Positions 1-11,400 of a DNA stretch of 64,000 nt are shown piece after piece (position 1 is the first letter of the stretch; every line of letters starts with the position of its first letter). Source of the stretch: Montifringilla adamsi. Lineage: Eukaryota > Chordata > Aves > Passeriformes > Passeridae. Location: positions 682,001-746,000 of the forward strand of contig JAGGNK010013114.1 of assembly GCA_017590115.1 (NCBI GenBank), read 5' to 3'. Position numbers and translations under genes: made by a program. The notes beneath the pieces are model-generated. The model worked only from the letters and a program-made list of their open reading frames with translations. It had not been told where the DNA came from and made no database searches.

Positions 1-351
1 CACTGGTGAAGCACTGGACGATGCTTCTTCTGCCAAGACATCTGGTTCTCTACCACAGTGATCAAGAGAAAAGCACAACCCCGGGAACAGTAACTGTTAA
101 TTAGTTTAAAAAAGCTGAGGATCACTCATGGCAGGAGGAGGAGAGGGAGGTTACTGAGGGTCTTGAAAAACAGTACCTTATTTTTTCTAAGTTTTTGGGA
201 TTACACTGACAGAATTAAACTGATACCTGATGACTTTGCTACTAGGCTTATTATTATATTTTTAAGCTGCTCTCAAAATTCTTTTAGTAAGGAAAGCCCA
301 AGAAAGCAAAAGTTTCAAAATACTTCAGGAATTTTTCCCTTCTTTTTGCAG
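1..351 (+). other. FILIP1L: FILIP1L intron, 3' portion
   Basis: This is the tail of the intron before the first visible coding exon. It ends in a pyrimidine-rich tract (cccttctttttgcag) with the acceptor AG at 350-351. A reading frame is open through part of it, but its translation has no resemblance to FILIP1L until base 352, so I treat it as intron. Nothing else is recognisable in it. Confidence 0.75.
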
Positions 352-530
352 CTTGATAAAGTTGTAGAGAAACAGAAAGAAGTTCACAGAAGAATGCTGG
401 AACAACTTCTAATGGTAGAAAAAGCACACAGACAGACACTGCATGAACTAGAGGAAGAGAAGAGGAAGCACAGCAAATACATGGAAAAAAGTGATGAGTT
501 TACAAACTTGCTGGAACAAGAATGTGAAAG
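352..530 (+). CDS. FILIP1L: FILIP1L internal coding exon (N-terminal coiled-coil part)
   Basis: This 179-nt internal exon encodes 59 complete codons plus the first two bases (AG) of a split arginine codon. The peptide begins [18 protein letters not shown] and ends NLLEQECE(R). It closely matches my recollection of human FILIP1L around residues 142-201, including the EEEKRKH and EKSDEF blocks, and belongs to the CortBP2/FILIP-type N-terminal coiled-coil region. FILIP1L is a cytoplasmic filamin-binding relative of FILIP1, reported to restrain cell migration and proliferation. The boundaries are supported by a TTTTTGCAG acceptor just before 352 and the donor AAAG|GTAAGG at 530|531. The exon starts in phase 0 and ends in phase 2, which the acceptor at 50553 completes exactly. 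The codons for roughly the first 140 residues are not in this window. The family identification is firm; the choice of FILIP1L over FILIP1 rests on remembered similarity. Confidence 0.93.
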
Positions 531-1347
531 GTAAGGTTCTCTCTTACCATAGTATTAAGAAATATGCACAATTTAACATTACATCTAAGGATCTCTGCTT
601 TATTTTGCATCCACTAAAAATCAGACATATTTGTGAAATTGTATTTTGAGAGTTCCGCTGGGAAAACACAACTAATGACTTCTAACAAACAATTATGTCT
701 ACATCTCCACCAGCTAGCAAGGTAGGTCAAACAGTTGGCAGATTCTTCAGCACTGTTGCATGATGCCAAGGATGTTACACTGCAAAGAATACAGGGAGAC
801 GAGCAGATGTATGACTTTGTAACCAACAGGAAGCAGGTGAACCTTTCAGTGTGTTTTAGAAGCTTGGTACACTCTACAGTATGTAAGGTACAGAACACGT
901 CATCAGACATGCAGCCTTTCATGGCAGAAGAAAAAAACATGAGGAAAAGTAGATATTTGGACAAAACACAGAAATACATAGCGAGAAAGCAAAGGCAGAG
1001 GATAATGTCCAGAAAGCTTTGAAAGTAGAATGACAAAGGTCTCATATCAGGGTTGGCATAAAACACATAAAAACAGCTTTACTTTTTAAGAGTAACCTAG
1101 AAGTGCCACAGCTTGTTTAAGCACAGTGTTACAGTTTCAATACCAATTCTCAGAAGAATTAAGAATTTAATTTCATTTACTGTCTTTAAAAGAAGCCACT
1201 TTATACTGTGCCTTCTTTGAATCTGCAATACAACTGAACACATCCTAAGGGGAAAAAAAAAAAAATCAAAGAACATTTCCTATTCCCTGTCTAGCTAGCC
1301 CAGAAGATAGGAGAATATTGTCTTTGTTTCCTTTCGTTTAGGAACAG

Positions 1348-1947
1348 ATGGAAATGTTTGGGTGTGAGAATGTCAAGCCTATTCTAAACTCACATTATGC
1401 ACAGATAATTCTTCCTTTGCTTGGCCTCCGTAACATCATGTCCCACATATTCTGGCAGTGTTCACGCCGTGTGCTGCACCTCTCTCCTGCACATCGATCA
1501 AAGGCAGCACACACCGAACACATGACCAGATTTACGGCTCACAGCTACAGAGGCTGGGGAAGAAAATGCTTTGCTCCTCAGAAAAATGTGTACAGAAAAA
1601 TGTATGCGGGCAAAAGCATAGACACACAGAGAAAAGCACATACTAGGAACTGTTCTTGGGAATCATCATCAATCAGGAATCAAACCCTGAGATCAAGGGA
1701 AGTTTTCATCTCTGCTGTCTTCTCCTCAAAATATGACACATTCATCTCTCAGAGGCAGAGCCAGACAACTCCACTTGCTAGGAGTGGCAAATGTTACATC
1801 AGACGATGTACTCACACTGTGAAAAGCTGCACACAGGGAAAGACTAAGCACTGGAGTAATTACATATTTTTTTTAAACAGGACAGACACTGTCTTCTCTG
1901 CCCCTCTCTATACCCCTCTATCCCTTCCCCTCTGCTCCCATTCCTAA
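1348..1947 (+). other. Unidentified 199-codon ORF in intron, probably not a gene
   Basis: An ATG-initiated frame of 199 codons lies in the intron, directly after a good-looking 3' splice-site sequence (pyrimidine-rich, ending TTTAG at 1341). The translation is rich in basic and Ser/Thr/Cys residues, with no domain, signal peptide or repeat that I recognise. The ATG context is weak at -3 (C) with G at +4. Its length is more than I would expect by chance in AT-rich DNA, but composition alone could explain it. I do not assign a function. Confidence 0.15.
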
Positions 1948-2083
1948 GAAGACTGTAAAGCATTTACCACTATTGTCTGCTACTTTTAGTCAAGCTGCCT
2001 GGAAAGTGGTGGGAAGAGGGGGAATGCTGAGGTGCTTAAAGAGCCCTTAGACGATATAATAATAGCTTTCAGATTAAGTCTCT

Positions 2084-2084
<1 letters not shown>

Positions 2085-2116
<32 letters not shown>

Positions 2117-2119
2117 TTT
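2085..2119. repeat. Poly-T tract
   Basis: A run of T residues with a single C interruption at 2097, followed by GAGGATG. It could be a simple homopolymer or the tail of an old minus-strand retroposed element; no element body is recognisable beside it. Confidence 0.9.
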
Positions 2120-2239
2120 GAGGATGTATTTTATGTGGAAAACCTTAAGGGGGTGTGATGTCACTTACTGAGCTGATTCCAAATTGTTTGCCAAGTAATG
2201 TCACCATCAAGATCTCCACACAGTTGCCTGCCATAACAG

Positions 2240-2272
2240 AAAAAAAAAAAAAAAGAAAAAGAAAAAGAAAAA
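2240..2272. repeat. A-rich / (GAAAAA)n simple repeat
   Basis: An A run of about 15 bases is followed by three GAAAA(A) units. This is a short low-complexity purine tract in the intron. Confidence 0.85.
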
Positions 2273-4100
2273 CCCAACAGCAAAACCACTCACCAAGTTA
2301 AGACACATGAGCCTGCCTGACATGGCAAAGTGAACTTTTCTTCCACTTGAAAATTCTTACTCCAATTTACATTTTCTCAAATGCAAACTTTGCATTTGGA
2401 TTAAGAACAAACAGAACTCTAGAAAAAGTTTCACACATAATGCAATAACATGAAGTTTTGCTTACCCCCCAATACAAGTTAAAAAAAAAAAAAAAGCAGG
2501 AAGTATTCACTGATTACCTTACTTTTCTTTTTTAGCCAGAAGCAGTATCTTCTTCTATATAATGGATATATAGCATTCCAAACAGTATTTCAGGTTCAAA
2601 GCAAAATCCGACTTTCATTTAGCCAAAGACGTGCCTTGCTTTTATCAAAGAGCAAGTCTAAAGTACATACTAAAGATATCCTTGGAGGATATACAATGTA
2701 TACAAGCCACAGAAGGTACATGTGACTGTGATCAAAAGGAAAAAAACTTAGATGCTATGAGACAATGATGCTGAGATTCTGAAAACTACTTCTTATGGCA
2801 AGATCATTAGTTAGATCCAAGTCTAACAAACTGTTCTGGATATATCTTCAAATAAGGCAGAAAGAAAGCACTTCCTTTCTCTTGCCTGTGTGCTCAGAAA
2901 AACAGAACTGAAGAATTTTTTACATGAAAATTTTAGTGATGAATTTATCAGATGGCATGTTTTACATAAACTAGACAACCCTTCATCTCTACAGCCTTAG
3001 TATTGCCTTATGCCCTTCATTGATGGCATCTTTCATTGAAAGAGTTAATGTTTGGATTGTGCAGAACGTAAGAGTCTTTGGTGACTCAGTAAAAGCTCTT
3101 CACCTTAATGATTCAAGAATTTGACTTTACAGTAAAGCAACAAGACTGTCCTCAGCAATTTGGGAGGTTAAGCTCATGACAGGATGAGTGAAAACTTTCT
3201 AGCTATGAGAACCAGATTAGCATTCAATGTTAAACCTTTAGGCAATTTAAGTATTTTTCTTGTTGCCAGTGAAAAACTAATCCTCCATAGTCTTGCTGTA
3301 GTTCAGAGACAAAGACTGATCTTTAAAGTGAACAGTCTCATTCCTTACAACAGACATTTACCAGCAAACAAATAAAACTAGGCTACTGTCATTGTAGTAA
3401 TTCATCTTCAGTCACACTTTTAAAGCATGGAGCCACAAATGAGCCACAAGCCTGACAAACTCCTAGCATAAGAGGAAAAGTCCTGTGGAGAAAAAAGAGG
3501 CCAATGGACAACTGGATAGGTCTTTCCCGCACTTCAACATCAATGATTCTCTGTGTGTACGTGCAGACCAGACAAGAACACCAAGACAAACAACCTGTGC
3601 ATGGTAGTGTAGTAGACCAAGTCAACTAGAGTCCAGAAGGGAAAAATTGGTTATATTGTTGAAACTTAAAGAAACAGCAGCACCAAAGTTCAGAGAAATG
3701 TAAGAAATAATAAATCCAGAAGCTGGATACAAAGACAACTAGATGCACCTCAAGAATCATAAAATGCACCATAAAAGCTACTGGCCTTGAAGTAGAAGCT
3801 CTTGCATTTCATGGGGTTGGAAGATGGAGAGCAGGATTATGGACTACAAAGAATACTTCAGATTCTAATTCAGAGTCCACTGTATCTTCCCTGAGGATGT
3901 ATGCATTTGTCCAAAATCACTTATCCACATTCCATATTTCTGCAGCACAGTTAAATAATAAAAGCTGCTGGTTTAGAAAACATTTTCAAGAGTAAAATAG
4001 GAAACTGGAAGGTTTTCCAGATATCCATGATCCCAGTTTGAAAACACATGCCATATGTATACAAATATTTATGCATATACATAGTACTCTTCACCCTGCA

Positions 4101-4101
<1 letters not shown>

Positions 4102-4132
<31 letters not shown>
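4102..4132. repeat. Poly-A tract, 31 bases
   Basis: An uninterrupted run of 31 A residues. The flanking sequence does not show a recognisable retroposon, so I call only the homopolymer. Confidence 0.95.
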
Positions 4133-4134
<2 letters not shown>

Positions 4135-4766
4135 AAAAACAAAAGAGCAAAATGGTAGAATGTTTAGCACTTGCACAGTCCTTTTCCACTGTGTATCTCA
4201 AGGAGCTTTAAATATTATCTAAGTACAGCTATTCCCAATTTTCCATTTACTGAAGGGAAATGAAGGTATGAGGAAAATAAATAAATCACAGGTACTGAGA
4301 GTTAAACTGGATGAAAGGAAGAAATGTCCCAATGTATAGGTGTGTTCCACCTTCAAACCTTCTATGTTCTATACAGACTCTCAACTATACAAAGGGTAAA
4401 GCTTTATTATGAAGATACACCTGTTAAGAGGTCAATGTTATTCAAGAGGACAGGGGAAAAAAAAAGAAGAAGTTTGCTAAAAAGTAATGTAAATACATTT
4501 TTAAAGGTAGTTATGATAAATTTGCTCACAGAATTCAAATATTATCACAAAACTCTGCAGTTTGGTATAGAAGGAATTAATAAGATCTTAAGGTTAAGGA
4601 TCATCTACTAATATGAGGGTCTTTTTCCATGAAACCCAGTCTGCAGAAGTCTCACATATGGAGCCTTTCTCATCTAAGAAACCATTACAAAACATTGCTT
4701 TTTGCTCCAACTGCTGCCACCCTCAATGTCAGTTAGTTAATGGAACAAACTATTGACTGATACAGG

Positions 4767-5045
4767 TTGCAAGTGGTCTCTGGAGGTCTCCAGCCCAACC
4801 TGCTGAGTGCAGGGCTAACTTCACAGTCAAAGCAGGTTGCTCAGATCCTTGTCCAGCTGACTACTGAAGATCCCCGAGGTAATTGTGCTGGCTACCTGGG
4901 CTCCTGATGCAAATGCAGGCATCTTCACCAAAAGACCTGCTCCCTCAGTTTCATTGTAGGCATCGTTCTGGTCTGGCTTCCATGTTCAACCAAAACTGCT
5001 CTCAATAAAAGCTCAGTAACATCTCTTCTTCTGGCAAAGCTCTGA
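4767..5045 (-). mobile_element. Degraded CR1-like LINE 3' fragment
   Basis: On the + strand the segment reads ggaggtctccagcccaacc, then a CTGC...GCAGGGCTAAC block, then gcaggttgctcag and TTGTCCAGCTGA. This order matches the reverse complement of the conserved 3' end of avian and reptilian CR1 LINEs. The following sequence (a TCTTCTTCTGGCAAAGCTCTGAAC block near 5020-5050) fits a diverged continuation of the same consensus. The copy is therefore a 5'-truncated, non-autonomous insertion on the - strand with no transposase or RT reading frame. Its outer limits are uncertain because of divergence. It is the main evidence for a sauropsid origin. Confidence 0.6.
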
Positions 5046-8000
5046 ACTTAATCCGTCTTCACTTTCTCTGATAATTTGGCTGCCTTGGGCATAAATGAGC
5101 ATTCAGCACTTCCTTGCCATTTTACCCACATGGTTTCTGTGACTCCAGCTTGGGCTCATTTCCCTGAGTGTTCCACAGGGTTGGAAACCCCCAGGTTGGT
5201 TGCACCCTGAGTTGGAAACTTACCATTGTCTTCCTCTGCTCTGTTCATAGCACTCCATAAGTCTTATTTTTAATGTCTTTTCTTCATCCATTCACTCTCT
5301 GTCATTCTCCTCACAGAAACTCAAAGTCAGGCATCATCTCTATGGTGATGACTCAAGTGTACTCCAGCCATCACCAAAACAACCAATCTCACCATACGAG
5401 CAACCTGTTATAATTCCCAGTTTCATGAGAACAGAAGGGAATCACCTTTTATCCCTCAGTCTTTGGCTTCATCCTTACAATTCTCTAACACCTCCATTCT
5501 TAAAACTGGGGTAACTGCTTGTCACTCAGCCTGCTGTACCTAGACACATTTTTACCTGAGCCTTCCTACATTTAAGTCTCACAAATTCTTGTTCATAACA
5601 CCTCCAAGAAAAATAAATATTAAAAAACAAAGGCACAAACAAGCAAAACACACGCACCCAAATAAGCCAAACATATCTTTCAGTACTTCCAAATAATTAA
5701 ATCATTTTCCAGGCCCTCACTTAAAAAATACTTTTCGATCTTTTCCATATTAGCTATTTCAGCCTTCTCTGTATCTTCCTTGGATGTACACTCAATACTC
5801 AACGGTTCACTTGTGTACCTTCTTATGTTCTAATGCAACGTTATTACATGGACTAAACATCAAATTAGAACGGCACCAAAATTAAATGAGATTACAAGAC
5901 TGCTCAGGGTTTGAGTTGGTAGGAAAGCAGGAAGAAACTGAGAGCTCTAGGCAAAGTGTTTTGGACTTATTTTAAAGTGTCAGATGAAAGTAATTGCTAC
6001 CCACAGTAGATCAAGTAAACAGTGCTTGAAATTCAGGACAGGTTATCAAGGAAAGAAGGGACCATTTTAACTAAAAGGTGAAGTGTATTACTTGCCAACA
6101 TAACATTGCTATACTTCAGTTCAAACACATTTACACATTGGATTAGTGATATTTTCCATGTCCAGCTCTGGAAAATTCAATATTCTGGAAGAATGAGTAT
6201 AATTAATATTTGCTATTTTTCTTAATGAAGCCAATTAAATATTATAAGAAGCAGGACTTTATCTCTGCAGAGAGCTGCAGTAAAAATAAACACTGTCAAC
6301 TTATTTATTCTACACGTGTTACCAGCGGTTTTTAACTTCATGCACACTGAACTATTGTTGTAGATTGCATTGTACTCAAATGTAATCATTTCCTTTTAGC
6401 TTTCTGGCAATGAGTTATATGTATTACATATGCTGGAGACTATGTCTTGCAAGTTGTGAAATGGATGCCAGATCTGTGTACATTTGACCTTTTTCATGGG
6501 TATCTTGCGTTCTGTAGGTGAATAAGAAAGACCCACCACAAGCACAACATTAGCATTCTTACTCTACATTACACTCCAATGGGACAGTCCCACTAATAAC
6601 ACCACTGAGGCACGAAGAGAGACTCGAGGAAGTGATGTACACAGATTAATTACCTCATGCTCCTATGTGGAAAACTATGTACTGTTGCACTACATAATTT
6701 TCAACAGATGTTATGAAATCAAATCTTTGTCACAATTCAAGGATTCAAAGATGCTTACAACAGCCTTTGTGCATGATGAAAGATAAAAATACTTTATCTT
6801 AGAGCAAATAAATAGAATTTAGGGTTAAGATCCCAAAACTGTCAAACAAGGTCACATTATGTTTTTTCAATGTAAAATTCCAAGAATAAATACAAATAGA
6901 AAGAAGGCTCAGTGTTAATGTAACTGAGAAATTCCCTCTAGACCAGTGGTGCAATTCAAAATTATTCCTCCTGCTGTCATTAGCAAGGAGATGTGAAATC
7001 TAGATGACAAACATTTCTCATGTAACTCCACTGACACTGGTGGAATGACACAGACAAATAGACCCATATTTAGATATTTTTTAAATTCTGGGTATGCAAC
7101 ATGTCTGTTCACTGTTTCAGGCACACTATCACTATTAGCAACCAATACTATCACTGCACACTTTGGGAGGATGGGGAGGGCACAATGAATAACCTTAGCA
7201 AAGGACATTCTCCTACACTGCTACCCTCTCTCCCCTCAGGTGTGGGGAAAGAAATTCTCATTGCCCTCCTTGCAAAAGGACATAAATTCTGAAAGGGACA
7301 ACTGTAGAAAGCCACCCTTTACCACCATGGTGGTGGCCCTGGTCAGCACTTTGAACCCTCATGTCAGAACTCAAAGGGAAGGATGACCTTTCTACGTTGG
7401 CAAGTCTTAGCATATTTATGGCTCTTGTAAATCAACACCTAAGCAGTGACCAGCATGGGCGATGAAGCACAGGCCAAATATGCTCATGGGGAGGCACTGC
7501 CCTCAGTAATGGGGCACTCACTCCAGTCACCAATTTACATTTCCAAATAAGACTGAGGGCACCGCTCCATGTGTGGCACAGCACAACAAGTCTAATCATA
7601 AGCAACAATAGAGGCAGATGACTGTACCAAGACCTGTGACCAAAAAAAGACAGGGTGCACTTCTGATTCATTGCAGGGTGGGGCTTTGACAGAGGGAGAA
7701 ACTGGCACAGGATTTTGTAACTGTAACTTTGAAAAGCAAACACACAACATCAGACAGACAGAAAAATCCCTAAACCGTTCTCCAAGACAGCAAACTTGAC
7801 AATCTCATAATTTTCCCAAAAAAGCCATTGCTATGGGAAAAGATGTACTCCTGTTCGAATGTGGAGGAGGAGAAATCTCAATGAAGTTAAAATCTTTCTC
7901 GTGGCAGAAAAATTTAAACGACTTACATGTGCTATAATTAGTTTCATATCTTAAAAACAGGCAGGAGAAAATGGCCATGAGAACTCAGAATGCAGGTCAC

Positions 8001-8400
8001 ACATCAGTTACCAAGACTTGTGATCTAAACTCAACCAAGTTTCCCATGGCATGCTGTGAGCTTCAATGCATTTATGCTGAGCTAAAAAACCTCTGAGTAT
8101 TATATACACACATATGGGAGAACCATGCATGGGAGACTGCAGCAATTTAAGAAAAATGTCTCGGCCTCAGTCTCTATGCTGAGACAGTAATTTTAAACAG
8201 GGAATAAATAAAAAAATCAGAAGCACTAAATCTGTTAAGAACAGAGATTACTTGAAAAAATTGCTAAAAATAAACACCAAAATCTTCTCTCATGGCAATT
8301 TTGATTTTCATGTATGTACATTATTTTGCTTCTTGAGCCTGAAATGCACATTTTAGAGCTTTTCAGAAAAACACCACACACTGGGACCTACCTATCTACC

Positions 8401-8428
8401 TGTGTTACCTACCTAAATAGGTAACACA
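8401..8428. repeat. Perfect inverted repeat, 11-bp arms
   Basis: TGTGTTACCTA at 8401-8411 is the exact reverse complement of TAGGTAACACA at 8418-8428, separated by CCTAAA. It would form a tight hairpin. No function is apparent. Confidence 0.9.
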
Positions 8429-11400
8429 ACCTATTTAGAGTCTGAAGATCAAGACAGTGAACACATTGAAAAACTATGTTCAATATTTGTATCTTTCCAC
8501 TAAGAATATTGGAAAAAAGCCACAGAAATTATCTAAAAGTTTGGGAAGGACGTATTGAACTCTGATCTTGAAAATTTGTGATTCAGACTTGTGTATGTTT
8601 CAGTGTGTATAATGATGAGGCACAGGTCAGGCAGATGGCCAGAGTAGCAAGTGGGAGTAGATACAAGAAAACCTACTGGACCATGTTGTCTCTCCCTTGC
8701 AACAGAGAGTTTTTCTCCAAAAGCAGTGCCAACAATTTTACTTCTCATTCCAGATGTCCAAAATACAGAAAAGTCTTCATCTCCCTAGAAATGTTCTATA
8801 AAAGTTGCATTGTCATAAACAAAATTATACTTTTCTATTCACTCAATAATTAATTCTCTGTCAGCTCAATACAGTACTTCCTCTACTGAAAGATGCTAGA
8901 TACTTGGCTAAGACTGAAAAAGAACCCTACGGTGCCCATTTTGGTAACAGAGAGATCCATAGCAGATAAAACCCTAGGAGGAGAGTTGGCAGTAAGGTCT
9001 GCTGCTTCAGGATGATTCCAAATGGAGAACTGCCTACTCTCCTTCTGTGGTAGGTCTCAGCTGCACACCCCTTCAGATAAAATCTGACACAATGGCCCTT
9101 GTGAGGTGCAACTTGAAGGAACTCCAAAGACTGAGCAGGCAGAGAATTAGCCAGTCCCTTCATGCTCCCACAGAAAAGTTTATGACGGGAAACATGGCTG
9201 GTAAAAGCTGAAGCTTGTACAGACATTCTGACAAGGGAAGGCTCCAGCACTAGACTCTTGAACCATAACTTGAACATCAACAACAGCAACAAGCAGATAA
9301 AAAATCTAAACCCAACACTCGTGATGATTACTGAGAGATGTTACGGGAAGTATTCTGCCATAAAAAACTTTTATTCCTCTCCCCTTCCCCAAATAGGAGA
9401 TTAAGAGTCCAAAACGGACAACACTGAAATTACTCAGTTAACTGATTTATGTCTGCCAGATTTGGCCTAGCAACAGTTACCTTCTCCCAGACTCTGCCTT
9501 GGTGTTGTAGAAGGGAAACTCACTGAATCCAGAAACATGGTTGTTTTCAAATGTGTACATGAGCTTGATGAGATATACCTAGCACAGGTCTGCTCTCATT
9601 CTCTGACCAAGATCCACTGAGCATCTTCTCAGCAGAGACAGCATCCAACTTAAGGCACTGCAAAAGCACATCACTAAAGCTGCTCTTTGCCTTATTTACT
9701 TCCTTGCCAATACCTTCCAACTCACGCATTTTGCTTGAAATTACACGAGCTGATTAAAAACCTGCAACTTAAAATAGAGCTCTTCACTTTTAAAAGCAGT
9801 CGAGGTCTTTGGCTTTTACATGTTACAGGGGAATTCCTTAGCCTCAGCACTTTGATTCACAGCATCTTTAAGTCACTGGGGAAAGACACATGCACAAACA
9901 TTATCAGGTACTAACAGGTACTCAACCCTGTTTTTTTTGAACTACCCTTCCATCTCAGTAAACTGTAATGTTTACCATCTCACCTGCACTTCCTTACAGA
10001 TGATGCTAGCCTCCTTCCTCGTCATAGTCAGAACAAAACTAGAGAACCTCATGGAAAAGGAAATAAAATCTAGCAGAAATGGAGACCATGCACCCTCCTC
10101 TCCCTTCACTCTGATTTGTCTGCTAAAAATATCAGGGTTATCAGGAAATTCTGAGTACTGTAAACCTTATTCTGATATATAAATTTACTACTATTAAAAA
10201 GACCTTTAGGAATGTTCAGATCCCACAATTTGCATTTAAGTCATCAGGAAATTGGGACATAATTTATCAAATGTTTAGACAAGATTTCACATGTTTCTCA
10301 TTTCAAAATTTCATCTCGCATCCAACTGAGGAACTGAGAAGCAAGACCCACTCCCTGAAATCCTAATATTCTCCCTGTTTTTCAACAGTCTTGCCAGCTA
10401 AACTCTGGATGTCTTCGTGTTCTGTCAGACAGGAGAACGAGTCAGACTGTCCCTAACTGGCTTTCTAAAAGGGAAATTGAGAAGTTTGACGACATATTTG
10501 GATAAACACTCTCACTGGATAAAATTACTTAACTTTTTATATCTCTAAGTTTGCTCTAAACCTTCAAAATCCTTATAGGCTAGATTTAAGTATAGCAAAT
10601 AAAAACTATAGGTTATAAATAAAGTTAATGAAAACCACTCTATTAAAACTCCAAGGATCTTGTAAACATGCTCATCAAAGCTTCACCACTGTAATACAGC
10701 ACCACATCCATAAATCCATGTTATTAATTGCTCTTCATCCCCACCTGTTATTGAAATATCAACCCAATACAGATTGCCTTTGGTTCAGAATCCAGTTTTC
10801 TCATGGTATCTGAACACAATGTAGCAGCCAACACTAGCTCTGAATGAAGAAGCAGTGAGTGAAGTCTGAGTTTACACAGTTCAATTCTCCTGAAAAGACA
10901 ATGAAAACTGCTGTGATCATCTGCATGTGCTTTAGGTCTCCCTGAGTGTAGTATTTGGCCTAGGAATAAAGGATGATTGAAATATACAGAACTGAACCTA
11001 TAGAAGGGCAAAATGCTGAGCTGGTTTAACTTCCTAAACCCTCAGTCTACCAGAGGGTAAGGAGGTTTGTAATACCACTTTGGAATGCATAATTTCTTGC
11101 AACAGCAAATATCCAACAGCATGGTGTGCAACTCAATAGTTTTATCAAAGGAACATGTCTTATAGATTCAAGATCCTGATCTCTGTGAATTCCCATCTTC
11201 TTTAGCTCTGGATTAACTTCAGATACCAAGTAAGAAAAGCAGGCATTCCAATACAAAGAAAGAAAAGAAGGCATTCCAAAGAGAGCTTTTACTCGTTGCA
11301 CAACATAAAATATTATTTTACATGAATCAGCCTGTTTTCCACATATGCTTATAAGGATTATCAAATTTTAAGATTAGTTTGGTCTAAATTTCTTGTCTGC

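Larger units (their letters stand above)
531..4766 (+). other. FILIP1L: FILIP1L long intron, first segment
   Basis: This is AT-rich non-coding sequence. It contains a 199-codon ORF without recognisable homology (1348-1947, discussed as a finding), a T-rich tract at 2085-2119, an A/GA tract at 2240-2272 and a 31-base A run at 4102-4132. I see no exon of FILIP1L and no RNA gene. Confidence 0.7.

Noticed and set aside
163..351. Open frame running upstream of the first exon, suggesting a longer exon
   Set aside because: The FILIP1L similarity starts exactly at 352 after a good acceptor; the upstream translation is unlike the family.
614..1066. 150-codon - strand ORF next to the first exon
   Set aside because: Cys/Leu-rich translation without a recognisable domain and a + strand ORF overlapping it; probably chance.
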